This document shows, piece by piece, positions 9,748-18,974 of a stretch of 64,000 nucleotides of DNA. The translations under genes were made by a program, and so were the position numbers. Position 1 is the stretch's first letter. Every line of letters begins with the position of its first letter. This stretch comes from Acinetobacter sp. A47 (lineage in GTDB: Bacteria; Pseudomonadota; Gammaproteobacteria; Pseudomonadales; Moraxellaceae), in contig NZ_JSUS01000032.1 in assembly GCF_000805455.1 (NCBI RefSeq), positions 434,001 through 498,000 of the forward strand, read 5' to 3'. A model generated the notes under the pieces. It worked only from the letters and a program-made list of their open reading frames with translations. It had not been told where the DNA came from and did not search any database.

Positions 9748-9757
9748 AGCCGTACCT

Positions 9758-10819
9758 CTACTCATCAAAGCTCAAACGCACATTGGCGCCTTTGGGTAAG
9801 GTCTGGCAGCTCAGCACATAGCCTTTTTCCACTTCATCCTGTTCAAGGCTATAATTCAGGAACATATCCACTTCACCTGACAGTACCTTGCAGCGACAGG
9901 TTGCACAGACCCCACCTTTGCAGGCATAAGGCAAATCTGCACCCGCACGTAAGGCAGCATCCAGAATACTTTCGTCTTCTTGTCCAACCGCAACAATCAA
10001 CTCTCGTCCATCGAGTACGATATTGACTTTTTCTTCCTTGCGGCTGGCATCGGCTTCCGCTGGACGTTTACGAATATGCCCGGTATTAAAACGCTCGGTA
10101 TGAATGCGCTCTTTAGCCACCCCGTAATCCGGTAACAGGCGTTCAACCGTGTCCATCATTTCATCAGGACCACAGGCAAAGACATGATCAAAGTCTGGTC
10201 CTAACACGTCATGTTGAAATAACTGCTTGAGTTTGTGTTCATCAATTCGGCCATTCAGCAACTCGCTGTCATTGAATTCTCGCGAGAAGATATTGATGAG
10301 CTGAAAACGTTCTTTAAACTGGTCTTTCAAATCCATGATCTGCTCGGCAAACATGGTCTGTTTCCACGAACGGTTGCCATATAACAAGGTAAAATACGCC
10401 GAGTCTTGCTCGAACAGCACCTGTTTGATAATCGACAGAATCGGGGTAATGCCACTGCCCGCTGCAATGCCCAAATACGCCTGACCGCCGGTTCGCGCCG
10501 CTTTCTGGAAAAACACCCCTTGCGGTGGCATCACTTCCAGCACATCACCTACTTTTAAATGTTCATTGGCCCAGTTGGAAAATTGGCCCTGCTCAATCTT
10601 TTTCACCGCAATGCTGATGTCTTCTTTTGGCGCATAACTACAGATTGAATAGCAACGGCGGATTTCTCCTGCCTCGGTTAAATGGCGAATGGTCAGATGC
10701 TGTCCTGGCTGAAACTGGAACTGTTGCTGCTGTTCAGGCATCAGATCAAAGGCAATGCAAATTGCCTGATCGGTCTGTGGGGTAATTGTTTTTACTTTTA
10801 GTGGGATAAATTGGCTCAT
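9758..10819 (-). CDS. paaE: Phenylacetyl-CoA epoxidase reductase subunit PaaE
   Basis: PaaE passes electrons from NADPH to the di-iron epoxidase PaaABCD. It has the ferredoxin-reductase order: an FAD-binding domain (RCYSICSYAP near residue 63), an NAD(P)-binding domain (GIAAGSGITPILSII, FACGPDEMMDTVERLL) and a C-terminal plant-type 2Fe-2S domain with CKGGVCATCRCKV. The start at 10819 (MSQFIPLKVK) has AAGGA upstream and matches homologues, giving 353 residues. The start lies 24 bases after paaD. Confidence 0.95.
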   Translation of the reverse strand: MSQFIPLKVKTITPQTDQAICIAFDLMPEQQQQFQFQPGQHLTIRHLTEAGEIRRCYSICSYAPKEDISIAVKKIEQGQFSNWANEHLKVGDVLEVMPPQGVFFQKAARTGGQAYLGIAAGSGITPILSIIKQVLFEQDSAYFTLLYGNRSWKQTMFAEQIMDLKDQFKERFQLINIFSREFNDSELLNGRIDEHKLKQLFQHDVLGPDFDHVFACGPDEMMDTVERLLPDYGVAKERIHTERFNTGHIRKRPAEADASRKEEKVNIVLDGRELIVAVGQEDESILDAALRAGADLPYACKGGVCATCRCKVLSGEVDMFLNYSLEQDEVEKGYVLSCQTLPKGANVRLSFDE

Positions 10820-10842
10820 GGCTGATTTCCTTATCCAAGACT

Positions 10843-11343
10843 TTAAATACATTTAAAATAATCAAAGGGTTCAAGGCAGTCCTGACATTTGTACAAGGCT
10901 TTGCAAGCGGTGGAGCTGAACTCGGTTAACAGTCGGGTATTACGGCTCTTACAATGTGGGCAGACCACACCATCACTCAGATGCACATGCGTTCCGCAAA
11001 GCTGGGCGGTGCCTTCTGGTGGCGCAATGCCATAGGCTTGCAGTTTCTGTTTGCCTGTTTCCGACATCCAGTCCGTGGTCCATGCTTCTGATAAATCAAT
11101 GATGACTTTTGCAGGAATCAAGTCTGCTGCGGCCAGTGCTTCGACAATCTGTGCCTTTAATAAGTCGGTGGCCGGACAACCGCTATAAGTTGGTGTCAGT
11201 CGAACAGTGATTTCTTGCTGTTCATTGAGTTCCACACCACGGATCATGCCCAGATCCACCACCGACAGCACCGGAATCTCTGGATCGCTAACCTTGTGTA
11301 AAACATCCCAACATTGGTCAATACAATGACGAATCATGTGCAT
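10843..11343 (-). CDS. paaD: Phenylacetyl-CoA epoxidase maturation subunit PaaD
   Basis: PaaD is a MIP18/DUF59-family protein required for the phenylacetyl-CoA monooxygenase, probably for iron-sulfur or metal-centre assembly. The DUF59 core reads VSDPEIPVLSVVDLGMIRGV and TPTYSGCPATDLL, and a C-terminal zinc-ribbon-like region has VCPHC and YKCQDCLEPFDYFKC (four to six cysteines). 166 residues, normal. It follows paaC after 16 bases. Confidence 0.93.
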   Translation of the reverse strand: MHMIRHCIDQCWDVLHKVSDPEIPVLSVVDLGMIRGVELNEQQEITVRLTPTYSGCPATDLLKAQIVEALAAADLIPAKVIIDLSEAWTTDWMSETGKQKLQAYGIAPPEGTAQLCGTHVHLSDGVVCPHCKSRNTRLLTEFSSTACKALYKCQDCLEPFDYFKCI

Positions 11344-11359
11344 GGCGACACTCCTTGCC

Positions 11360-12115
11360 TTACCAGGTCATCTCGGGATAACTGCGTTGAAGCGATTGCA
11401 TTTCAGCCAGCAGATAACCCAGATGCTCGGTATGCAAGCCCTGTTTGGCACCACGGCGATAAGCACCGTTTGCAGGAACGCTGAGTTCAAAACGCTTTAA
11501 TTCCGCTGCAACGATCTGATCCCATTGCGCTTTTTCACGGGTTAAATCGGGAATAATGCCTTGCTCAACCAGTGTTTTTTCTTCCGCAGTCAACTCGAAC
11601 AGTTCAGCGCTAAAGCGCCACAAATTGTCTAAAGCCTGTTGTACACGTTGATGCGCCTCTGCTGTGCTGAGACTTAAACGCTCCATCCAGCTAGTCGAGA
11701 AACGAATGTGATACTTGGCTTCTTTTAAGGATTTCACCGCCAATGCCGCGACTTCTGGCGTTGCCGATTCAGCTAAAGCTGTCCATAACAGCACATGGTA
11801 ATGATCCATCAACCATTGACGCACGATGGTTTGTGCAAAATCACCATTCGGTTGTTCGCATAATAATAAGTTCAGAAACTCGCGTTCATTACGAAAATAG
11901 GCCAACTGGTCTTCATCACGCTTTTCAGCCTCGTATTGTCCCGCCAAGGTTAAAAAATTCCGGGATTGACCGAGCAAATCCAGACCGATATTGGCCAATG
12001 CAATATCGATTTCCAGCTCTGGCGCATGACCACACCACTCGGCCAGACGTTGTGCCAACACCAGTTGACTGTCACCGATATGTAATAAAAACTTCGATAA
12101 AACCGTGTTATTCAT
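11360..12115 (-). CDS. paaC: Phenylacetyl-CoA epoxidase structural subunit PaaC
   Basis: PaaC is the ferritin-like partner of PaaA in the epoxidase core; in known complexes it is structural and does not hold the catalytic di-iron site. The protein is helical, with typical family stretches such as EIDIALANIGLDLLGQSRNFL, LAYFRNEREFLNLLLCEQPNGDFA and EAKYHIRFSTSWMERL. The ATG at 12115 lies seven bases after GGGG; an ATG two codons earlier (12121) is too close to it. 251 residues, as expected. Five bases separate the upstream ATG from the paaB stop. Confidence 0.93.
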   Translation of the reverse strand: MNNTVLSKFLLHIGDSQLVLAQRLAEWCGHAPELEIDIALANIGLDLLGQSRNFLTLAGQYEAEKRDEDQLAYFRNEREFLNLLLCEQPNGDFAQTIVRQWLMDHYHVLLWTALAESATPEVAALAVKSLKEAKYHIRFSTSWMERLSLSTAEAHQRVQQALDNLWRFSAELFELTAEEKTLVEQGIIPDLTREKAQWDQIVAAELKRFELSVPANGAYRRGAKQGLHTEHLGYLLAEMQSLQRSYPEMTW

Positions 12116-12126
12116 TTGCATACCCC

Positions 12127-12417
12127 TTACATGTGCTCAATGCCATCAGGGATATGGTAAAACGTCGGATGACGATAGACTTTGTCCAGTGCAGGTTCAA
12201 AAAACTCGGCTTTTTCATCCGGTTGCGATGATTTGATCAGTTCTGAACGTACCACCCAGATACTGATACCTTCATTGCGACGGGTATAGACGTCACGGGC
12301 ATGTTGCAGGGCGATCTCGTCATCCGGTGCACGTAAACTGCCCACATGACGATGGCTCAAACCCTGCTTACTGCGCACAAACACTTCATAAAGCGACCAG
12401 TTGTTGTTATTTTCCAT
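12127..12417 (-). CDS. paaB: Phenylacetyl-CoA epoxidase subunit PaaB
   Basis: Small subunit of the ring epoxidase, thought to bridge PaaAC units. The sequence WSLYEVFVRSKQGLSHRHVGSL near the N-terminus and ARDVYTRRNEGISIWVV are characteristic. The start at 12417 (MENNNNWSLYE) follows AAGGAT by about six bases and gives 96 residues, the usual size; the frame is open nine codons further upstream. Confidence 0.93.
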   Translation of the reverse strand: MENNNNWSLYEVFVRSKQGLSHRHVGSLRAPDDEIALQHARDVYTRRNEGISIWVVRSELIKSSQPDEKAEFFEPALDKVYRHPTFYHIPDGIEHM

Positions 12418-12451
12418 TGCGATATCCTTAAATTTTTCCATCAATGCTGTT

Positions 12452-13390
12452 TTAAGCGACTTTACCGACTTGGCTGTGCTGTTTTTTGGCGTAGACTACG
12501 GCTGCATCACGCACCCACTTGCCATTTTCCCAAGCCTTGCGGCGTGCCTCGATGCGTTCATGGTTGCAAGGTCCACGACCTGCAATCACTTCATTAAATT
12601 CTTGCCAGTCAATCTCGCCATAGTTGTAATGCCCCGTTACTTCATTCCATTTCAAGTCTGGATCAGGCACCGTTAGGCCGAGTTGTAATACTTGTGGCAC
12701 GGTGTTATCGACAAACTTCTGGCGCAATTCATCATTACTAAAACGCTTGATTCCCCACGCCATGCTTTGCGCACTATTTGGAGAATGCTCATCACTCGGG
12801 CCAAACATCATCAATGCCGGCCACCAGAACCGGTTCACTGCGTCCTGCGCCATCTGTTTTTGCTCAGGCGAACCATTGGCCAAAGCCATCATGGCTTCAA
12901 AGCCCTGACGCTGATGGAAACTTTCTTCCTTGCAGATGCGCACCATGGCACGTGCATACGGCCCGTAAGAGGTACGGCATAAAGCCACCTGATTGACAAT
13001 CGCAGCACCATCCACCAACCAGCCAATCGCCGCGACATCTGCCCAGCTCACTGTTGGATAGTTAAAGATCGATGAGTACTTCATTTTCCCATCAATCAGT
13101 TTTTCCATCATCTCATCACGGTCTGCCCCGAGGGTTTCAGCCGCACTGTAAAGATAGAGACCATGCCCGGCTTCATCCTGCACCTTCGCCAGCAATACCG
13201 CTTTACGTTTTAGGGTCGGCGCCCGGGTAATCCAGTTACCTTCCGGCAGCATACCGATAATTTCCGAATGACCATGTTGACCAATCTGGCGGATCAGGGT
13301 CTTACGATAGGCCTCGGGCATTTCATCCTTGGCTTCGATGGTGATGTCATTGGCAATGTTGTACTCAAACTTCTGAACATTATTTTCCAT
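12452..13390 (-). CDS. paaA: Phenylacetyl-CoA epoxidase catalytic subunit PaaA
   Basis: PaaA holds the di-iron centre that epoxidises the aromatic ring of phenylacetyl-CoA. Ferritin-like metal motifs are visible as [20 protein letters not shown] (EXXH, about residue 73) and [15 protein letters not shown] (EXXH, about residue 160). 312 residues, close to the family norm. It is the first gene of the minus-strand cluster, with AGGGA upstream of its ATG and a roughly 265-base control region shared with paaZ. Confidence 0.95.
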   Translation of the reverse strand: MENNVQKFEYNIANDITIEAKDEMPEAYRKTLIRQIGQHGHSEIIGMLPEGNWITRAPTLKRKAVLLAKVQDEAGHGLYLYSAAETLGADRDEMMEKLIDGKMKYSSIFNYPTVSWADVAAIGWLVDGAAIVNQVALCRTSYGPYARAMVRICKEESFHQRQGFEAMMALANGSPEQKQMAQDAVNRFWWPALMMFGPSDEHSPNSAQSMAWGIKRFSNDELRQKFVDNTVPQVLQLGLTVPDPDLKWNEVTGHYNYGEIDWQEFNEVIAGRGPCNHERIEARRKAWENGKWVRDAAVVYAKKQHSQVGKVA

Positions 13391-13656
13391 TTATAAATTC
13401 CCTACAGGATTCCACCCTTAAATCTATTTTTCGATACACACAAAACAAAGTCAATCAATATTTTTGTATCAAATTAAAAACAATTACAAAATCAGACACA
13501 ATGTATTGTTTTAATTATTTTTATTAAAAATAATTCAAATTTAACTTGGCTTTAAAAACAAAATAAGATTGACTTTTAGCGCAATCAATATGAAATTATG
13601 AATCATATTTTTAGTATTTCTATAATTGATGTATCAGATAAAAATGGAGTTTGATC
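13391..13656. promoter_or_regulatory. Divergent control region between paaA and paaZ
   Basis: This AT-rich gap must hold the promoters of both paaA (minus) and paaZ (plus). A 10-base direct repeat CAATCAATAT occurs at 13452-13461 and 13582-13591, and TGTATCA occurs at 13465-13471 and 13630-13636, the second just upstream of paaZ. The GTATC core also appears in the paired repeats before paaX, so a shared regulator site is possible but not shown. No open frame of note is present. Confidence 0.5.
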
Positions 13657-15756
13657 ATGCTTGAACAGGCACAACCAGAAGAAATCGTAACGGACATGGC
13701 ATACCAAAACCCTAAACAGCTCAGCAAACTGGCGTCTTATGTCTATGGAATCTGGCATAGCAGCCCTGAGGAGGCACGCACCGTTGTACATGCGGTTACG
13801 GGTGAGCCGATCTATACCGTCAGCAGTCACGGCATCGACATGCAGCAAGTGGTGCGATATGCCAAGCAAAATGGTTCAGAGCTGGCAAACTGGACTTTTC
13901 ATCAACGAGCCCATGCCTTAAAACAGATTGCCCAGCATTTACTTGAACAAAAAGAACAGTTTTACAGCTTGGCGCATGCCACTGGTGCAACCCGTAAAGA
14001 TGCCTGGATTGATATCGAAGGCGGGATTCAGACCTTATTCGCCTATTCAAGTCTGGTGCGCCGCGAACTCAATGATGAAAAAATGATTACCGAAGATAGC
14101 TGGATTCAGCTCTCTAAAAACGGTACTTTTGGTGCCAAGCATATTTTAAGCCCTAAAGCCGGTGTTGCTGTGCACATCAATGCCTTTAACTTCCCGATCT
14201 GGGGCATGCTGGAAAAAATTGCACCAACCTTATTGGCTGGCGTGCCATGTATCGTCAAACCTGCGACTGAAGGCGCCCAGCTGACTCAGGCGGTGGTTGA
14301 GGCGATTGTTGCAACAGGCCTGTTACCAAAAGGTTCACTGCAACTGATCTGTGGTCAAATTGCTGACCTGTTTGATTATTTAGGCCCGCAGGACTGTGTG
14401 ACCTTTACCGGCTCGGCCTATACCGGACAAAAGCTGCGTAATCATCCACATTTAAACAAATATTCAATTCCATTCAGTATGGAAGCCGATTCGGTCAATA
14501 GCGCAATTCTCAGTCCAGAAGCAAATGAAACAACGCTGGACCTGTTTGTACGCGAAGTGTTCCGTGAAATGACCACCAAAGCAGGACAAAAATGCACCGC
14601 TATTCGCCGTGCCTTTGTACCTCAGGCATTGCTTGAAGCCGTGCAGCACAAACTGAGCGCCAAACTGGCAAAAGTCGTGGTGGGTGATCCACAAAAACCG
14701 GACACCACGATGGGCACATTGGCCAGCCCAAAACAAAAGCTGGATGTGGCAGCCAAAGTGGCTGAACTGGCAAAAGAAGCCCAAATTGTATTTGGAGGAG
14801 ACAGCACATTTAAATTGAATGCCGACCATCCAGAAAAAGGCGCCTTCTTTCCACCCACACTCTTACGATGTGAAAAACCATTAGAAGCGAACTTGGTACA
14901 TACTACAGAAGCTTTTGGCCCGGTATGTACCTTGATGCCTTATCAATCCATCGACGAACTGGCTGATCTGGTGGCGCGTGGTGAAGGCAGTCTGGTAGCC
15001 TCGGTGGTAAAAAATGCAGATGAAAATATTGAACAGATCATCCAGAAAATTGCACCATGGCACGGTCGTGTTCATATTCTGGATGAAGAATCTGCCAAAG
15101 AAAGTACCGGACATGGCTCTCCACTGCCGCACCTCGTTCACGGCGGGCCTGGTCGTGCCGGTGGTGGTGAAGAACTGGGTGGCCTCCGTGCAGTCAAACA
15201 CTATATGCAACGTACCGCAATTCAAGGTTCGCCCAACAGCCTGACTCAGGTCACGCATTCATGGACTGCAGGAGCCAATATCAATCAAGACCGAGTCCAT
15301 CCATTCAAAAAATCATTTGATGAACTGGTCATTGGCGAGCGTTTACTGACTGCACGCCGTACCGTGACCGAAGCCGATATTGTCAATTTCGCCTGCCTTA
15401 GTGGTGACCATTTTTATGCCCATACCGATAAAATCGCTGCGGCAGACTCATTCTTTGGTGAGCGTGTGGCTCATGGCTATTTCATTGTCTCGGCAGCAGC
15501 CGGATTGTTTGTGGATGCCGCCCAAGGCCCCGTGATTGCCAATTATGGTATGGATAACTTGCGTTTTGTGGAGCCGGTTAAAATTGGTGATTCGATTCGG
15601 GTTGAACTGACCTGTAAGCAGAAAACACCGAAACCGCAAAAAGATCCATCTCAACCTGAACATGGCGTGGTAGTCTGGGATATCAAGGTGAAAAACCAGC
15701 GGGATGAACTGGTGGCAACCTATGATATTTTAACTTTGGTTGCCCGCGCAGCTTAA
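13657..15756 (+). CDS. paaZ: Bifunctional oxepin-CoA hydrolase / semialdehyde dehydrogenase PaaZ
   Basis: PaaZ opens the oxepin-CoA ring and oxidises the resulting aldehyde. An N-terminal aldehyde dehydrogenase domain spans about residues 20-530, with the base Glu in [13 protein letters not shown] (about 276) and the nucleophile Cys in [10 protein letters not shown] (about 313). A C-terminal MaoC-like hydratase follows (about 545-699), with its Asp/His pair in [14 protein letters not shown]. The ATG at 13657 lies seven bases after GGAG, giving 699 residues; a TTG two codons earlier is less likely. It is divergent from paaA. Confidence 0.95.
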   Translation: MLEQAQPEEIVTDMAYQNPKQLSKLASYVYGIWHSSPEEARTVVHAVTGEPIYTVSSHGIDMQQVVRYAKQNGSELANWTFHQRAHALKQIAQHLLEQKEQFYSLAHATGATRKDAWIDIEGGIQTLFAYSSLVRRELNDEKMITEDSWIQLSKNGTFGAKHILSPKAGVAVHINAFNFPIWGMLEKIAPTLLAGVPCIVKPATEGAQLTQAVVEAIVATGLLPKGSLQLICGQIADLFDYLGPQDCVTFTGSAYTGQKLRNHPHLNKYSIPFSMEADSVNSAILSPEANETTLDLFVREVFREMTTKAGQKCTAIRRAFVPQALLEAVQHKLSAKLAKVVVGDPQKPDTTMGTLASPKQKLDVAAKVAELAKEAQIVFGGDSTFKLNADHPEKGAFFPPTLLRCEKPLEANLVHTTEAFGPVCTLMPYQSIDELADLVARGEGSLVASVVKNADENIEQIIQKIAPWHGRVHILDEESAKESTGHGSPLPHLVHGGPGRAGGGEELGGLRAVKHYMQRTAIQGSPNSLTQVTHSWTAGANINQDRVHPFKKSFDELVIGERLLTARRTVTEADIVNFACLSGDHFYAHTDKIAAADSFFGERVAHGYFIVSAAAGLFVDAAQGPVIANYGMDNLRFVEPVKIGDSIRVELTCKQKTPKPQKDPSQPEHGVVVWDIKVKNQRDELVATYDILTLVARAA

Positions 15757-15763
15757 AATTAAT

Positions 15764-15795
15764 GCTTGATGGATACCCTTAACGATCCATCAAGC
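15764..15795 (+). terminator. Stem-loop between paaZ and the DUF1330 gene
   Basis: Perfect 11-base inverted repeat GCTTGATGGAT / ATCCATCAAGC with a 10-base loop, starting eight bases after the paaZ stop. No T-run follows, so it may be a processing or mRNA-stability hairpin or a weak attenuator rather than a full terminator. Confidence 0.45.
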
Positions 15796-15843
15796 CCATT
15801 CAAAATAGGCTGTGTTTACCCTCAGTTTAATGCAGGAAAATCC

Positions 15844-16134
15844 ATGAGCGCTTATATCATTTTGATTCGCAAAGAATTAAAAAATAAAGATGAAATGAAA
15901 ACCTACACCACCTTGGCACGTCAGGCCAGTCAGGGTTTTTCAGCTGAACCAATTGTTTTTTATGGACAATCGATTGCGCTGGAAAATATTGAAAGTGATG
16001 GCGTTGCCATTATCAAGTTTAGCAATATGCAGGAAGCACAGGACTGGTATCACAGCGATGCCTATCAGCAAGCCAAAAAGCATCGTGATTTGGCCGGTGA
16101 CTATATCGTCATCTTAACCGAAGGTCTGGATTAA
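15844..16134 (+). CDS. DUF1330-family protein
   Basis: A 96-residue ferredoxin-like alpha/beta-barrel protein of the DUF1330 type. The ending ...VAIIKFSNMQEAQDWYHSDAYQ...KHRDLAGDYIVILTEG contains the family's typical F-x-s-x-e-a-x-x-W-Y and Y-q-x-x-k-x-R pattern. The start at 15844 follows AGGA by six bases; upstream codons would run through the stem-loop. It lies downstream of paaZ and may be co-transcribed. Function is unknown. Confidence 0.8.
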   Translation: MSAYIILIRKELKNKDEMKTYTTLARQASQGFSAEPIVFYGQSIALENIESDGVAIIKFSNMQEAQDWYHSDAYQQAKKHRDLAGDYIVILTEGLD

Positions 16135-16153
16135 TCCCAGACCAAGCAATAAC

Positions 16154-16199
16154 GGATTGAATCGACTGAACAATAAAGCGATTCAGGTTGACTCAATCC
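16154..16199 (+). promoter_or_regulatory. Nested inverted repeats upstream of the acyl-CoA dehydrogenase pair
   Basis: GGATTGA (16154-16160) pairs with TCAATCC (16193-16199), and the overlapping TGAATCG (16158-16164) pairs with CGATTCA (16179-16185). The site lies about 200 bases upstream of the first dehydrogenase and just after the DUF1330 gene. It could be an operator or a weak hairpin; no T-run is present. Confidence 0.3.
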
Positions 16200-16393
16200 C
16201 CTGTCATTTAAGTCAATCTTATAAAAAATTATTTTCTTTCTGCTTTTTTAAACCAATAAAAAACAAATAGATAAAAAGCATTCAAGGCTCCTTTTACCCT
16301 TTATCTTTCTCCACTTGCCCCGTCACACAAGACATAGTCTTTTAAGCTTGGGCATGTCAGCATAAATTTACAACCATCCTCCAGGATATAACC

Positions 16394-17689
16394 ATGTCAA
16401 ACATGATGAATAAGGCTCAAGGTTTCGGGCTGTCACTGATTACCAAACTCGCAGGAAGCGAAGTACTTGATCAACTCAAATTAAGAAAATTTGTAGAAAA
16501 ATCACTCTACCAAGGTTCAAAGACCGGCTTTAAAGTCCTGAATAAAACACAAAAAGCATTTAAGCCGCAACCTATTGATAAACAACGTTTACCAAACCAG
16601 ACCAACAAGAACCTGTTTGATCTGAGCCTGACTGAAGAACAGCAAATGACGGTTGACGCGATGTCACAATTTGCTGAAGAAGTGCTATACAGCCTGGCGC
16701 ATGAGGCAGATCATCATGCCCAATTCCCTGAACAGTTGTGGCAACATCTGGTTGATTTGGGACTTAACTATTACGCTTTGCCAGAGGCATTGGGTGGTGT
16801 GGCAGCAGAACAAAATATTGTCAGCAATATCCTGATTGCAGAAAATCTGGCTAAAGGCGATTTCAGTTTAACCGCAGGTTTGCTCAGTACCTTTAGTGTT
16901 ATCAATGCGATCACTCGTTGGGGCTCAACCCAGGTACAATCGATGTATTTACCTGTGTTTGCAGAAGATAGCGACGTCACCGCAACTTTTGCCTTCCAAG
17001 AAGCAACACCGGCATTTAACCCGTTTCAATTAAAGACCAAGGCCATAGAAGCCAATGGACAGTTCTATATCACCGGAGAAAAAAGTCTGGTCATTTTAGG
17101 GGATATTGCAGATGTATTTTTGGTCAGTGCAGAGTTGAATGGCCAGCCGGACATTTTTGTGGTGCAATCCAATGAAACAATCGCGATCAAAGCCAATCCG
17201 GCAATGGGCCTGAAAGCTGCTGAAACAGCGACACTGCAATTCAATCAGACCCCGGCATTACGTTTAGGCGATGCTGATTTTGATTACACCGCCTTTGTCG
17301 ATCTGGGTAACCTGATGTGGTGTGCCATGGCCGTCGGCACCTGTGAAGCCATCAAAGCCTACTGTATTAAATATGCCAATGAACGTACTGCCTTCGGTGA
17401 ACCTATTTCACATCGCCAAAGTGTGGCCTTTATGATCGCAGATATGGCGATTGAAATTGATGCCATGCGCATGCTGGTGCTCAATGCGGCAAGCCTGGCT
17501 GAGGCAGGTCAACCTTTCCACCGTGAAGCCTATCTGGCACGTCTGCTTTGTGCGGAAAAATCCATGAAGATCGGAACAGATGGTGTTCAGATTCTGGGTG
17601 GTCATGGCTTTACCAAAGAGCATCCTGTTGAGCGCTGGTATCGGGACCTGCGTGCGACTGCAATCCTGCATTCTGGCCTACATGCCTAA
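16394..17689 (+). CDS. Acyl-CoA dehydrogenase-like protein, catalytic base apparently missing
   Basis: A 431-residue protein with acyl-CoA dehydrogenase order: a helical N-terminal domain, a beta domain (FAFQEATPAFNP), and a C-terminal helical domain with ANERTAFGEPISHRQSVAFMIADM and DGVQILGGHGFTKEHPVERWYRD. In typical enzymes the end reads RDxxIxxIYEGTxxIQ and its Glu is the base. Here the aligned end is RDLRATAILHSG and the chain stops soon after. The alternative base position (LDLER in isovaleryl-CoA dehydrogenase) reads VDLGN. It begins with an extra 70-residue leader and lies 15 bases before a normal acyl-CoA dehydrogenase, so a heteromeric pair is possible. CAGGA precedes the ATG. Confidence 0.88.
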   Translation: MSNMMNKAQGFGLSLITKLAGSEVLDQLKLRKFVEKSLYQGSKTGFKVLNKTQKAFKPQPIDKQRLPNQTNKNLFDLSLTEEQQMTVDAMSQFAEEVLYSLAHEADHHAQFPEQLWQHLVDLGLNYYALPEALGGVAAEQNIVSNILIAENLAKGDFSLTAGLLSTFSVINAITRWGSTQVQSMYLPVFAEDSDVTATFAFQEATPAFNPFQLKTKAIEANGQFYITGEKSLVILGDIADVFLVSAELNGQPDIFVVQSNETIAIKANPAMGLKAAETATLQFNQTPALRLGDADFDYTAFVDLGNLMWCAMAVGTCEAIKAYCIKYANERTAFGEPISHRQSVAFMIADMAIEIDAMRMLVLNAASLAEAGQPFHREAYLARLLCAEKSMKIGTDGVQILGGHGFTKEHPVERWYRDLRATAILHSGLHA

Positions 17690-17704
17690 TTTTGGAGAAC
17701 AATA

Positions 17705-18904
17705 ATGAATTTACAAAATCCGAAAAAATTTAAAATGCTGGTAGATCAGGCACACGAAACTGCGCTGAATGTTTTACGCCCTATTTCACGTAAATATGAC
17801 AAAGCTGAACATGCCTATCCCAAAGAGCTGGATATGCTGGCGGCTTTACTAGATGGTATGAATGAAAGTGGTGAAGGTGTCGGTGCAGCCAATGCCAGCA
17901 AACGTGGTACGGTAAACCCGGATACGGTTGTGAACGGCGGCAATATGTCCGCAGCGCTCGGCATCATTGAAATGTGTTATGGCGATACGGGCCTGTTACT
18001 GAGTATGCCGCGTCAAGGTCTGGGTAATTCTGCCATCGCGGCAGTTGCCAATGATGAGCAACTTGAACGTTTCAAGGGAACCTGGGCAGCAATGGCGATT
18101 ACAGAGCCGGGTTGCGGTTCTGACTCGGCAGCAATTCGTACCACGGCGACCAAAGACGGCGATGACTATATCCTGAATGGTGAAAAAATCTTTGTCACCT
18201 CAGGTGAACGTGCCGACTCGGTGGTGGTCTGGGCCACGCTGGATAAAAAATTAGGTCGCGCTGCGATCAAGTCTTTTGTGGTTCCTAAAGGCACACCAGG
18301 CATGAAGGTCGAGCGTCTGGAACATAAACTGGGCATTAAAGCTTCTGATACTGCGGTCATCAGCTTTATTGACTGCCGTGTTCCTGCTGCCAATTTATTG
18401 GGGAATCCTGAAATTGACGTGGCTAAAGGTTTTGCAGGCGTCATGGAAACCTTTGATAACACCCGTCCACTAGTCGCTGCAATGGCAATTGGCTGTGCCA
18501 AAGCCTCATTAGAGCGCATTAAAGAAATATTTAAAGATCAGCTTGACCCAGACTATGCAACGCCCTACTTACAGGCGTCAAACCTGGCGGCACAAATCTA
18601 TCGTATGGAAGCCGAATGGGAAGCTGCGCGCTTATTGATGATCAAGGCAACCTGGATGGCAGATAATAAAAAGCCAAATTCCAAAGAAGCCTCCATTGCC
18701 AAAGCCAAAGCAGGTCGTGTTGGCAATGAAATTACGCTGAAATGTGTCGAGCTGGCTGCCAGTGTCGGTTATGGCGAAGATGAATTACTGGAAAAATGGG
18801 CGCGTGACTCAAAAATTCTGGATATCTTTGAAGGCACGCAACAGATCCAGCAATTGATCATTGCCCGTCGTGAACTGGGTAAATCATCGAGTGAACTGAA
18901 ATAA
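17705..18904 (+). CDS. Acyl-CoA dehydrogenase
   Basis: A flavoprotein that introduces an alpha-beta double bond in an acyl-CoA. Family motifs include AMAITEPGCGSDSAAIRTTATKDGD (flavin/substrate loop, about residues 130-150), LEHKLGIKASDTAVISF, and a C-terminal RDSKILDIFEGTQQIQQLI that carries the catalytic Glu. 399 residues, normal length. It directly follows the atypical dehydrogenase (15 bases apart) with GGAG before its ATG, so they form one operon; the acyl substrate is not clear. A strong palindrome ends the unit. Confidence 0.92.
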   Translation: MNLQNPKKFKMLVDQAHETALNVLRPISRKYDKAEHAYPKELDMLAALLDGMNESGEGVGAANASKRGTVNPDTVVNGGNMSAALGIIEMCYGDTGLLLSMPRQGLGNSAIAAVANDEQLERFKGTWAAMAITEPGCGSDSAAIRTTATKDGDDYILNGEKIFVTSGERADSVVVWATLDKKLGRAAIKSFVVPKGTPGMKVERLEHKLGIKASDTAVISFIDCRVPAANLLGNPEIDVAKGFAGVMETFDNTRPLVAAMAIGCAKASLERIKEIFKDQLDPDYATPYLQASNLAAQIYRMEAEWEAARLLMIKATWMADNKKPNSKEASIAKAKAGRVGNEITLKCVELAASVGYGEDELLEKWARDSKILDIFEGTQQIQQLIIARRELGKSSSELK

Positions 18905-18915
18905 CCTGGCTTGCA

Positions 18916-18943
18916 CTGGAAAAGACGTTAACGTCTTTTCCAG
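18916..18943 (+). terminator. Terminator after the acyl-CoA dehydrogenase pair
   Basis: A perfect 28-base palindrome, each arm CTGGAAAAGACGTT or its complement, starts 12 bases after the stop codon and is followed by CTTTT. It could act as a terminator. Confidence 0.65.
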
Positions 18944-18974
18944 CTTTTAACGTCTATAACAAAAATATCTTCCT

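Noticed and set aside
13441..13475. IHF site in the paaA-paaZ region
   Set aside because: The AATCAA word is there, but the TTR part is one base out of place.
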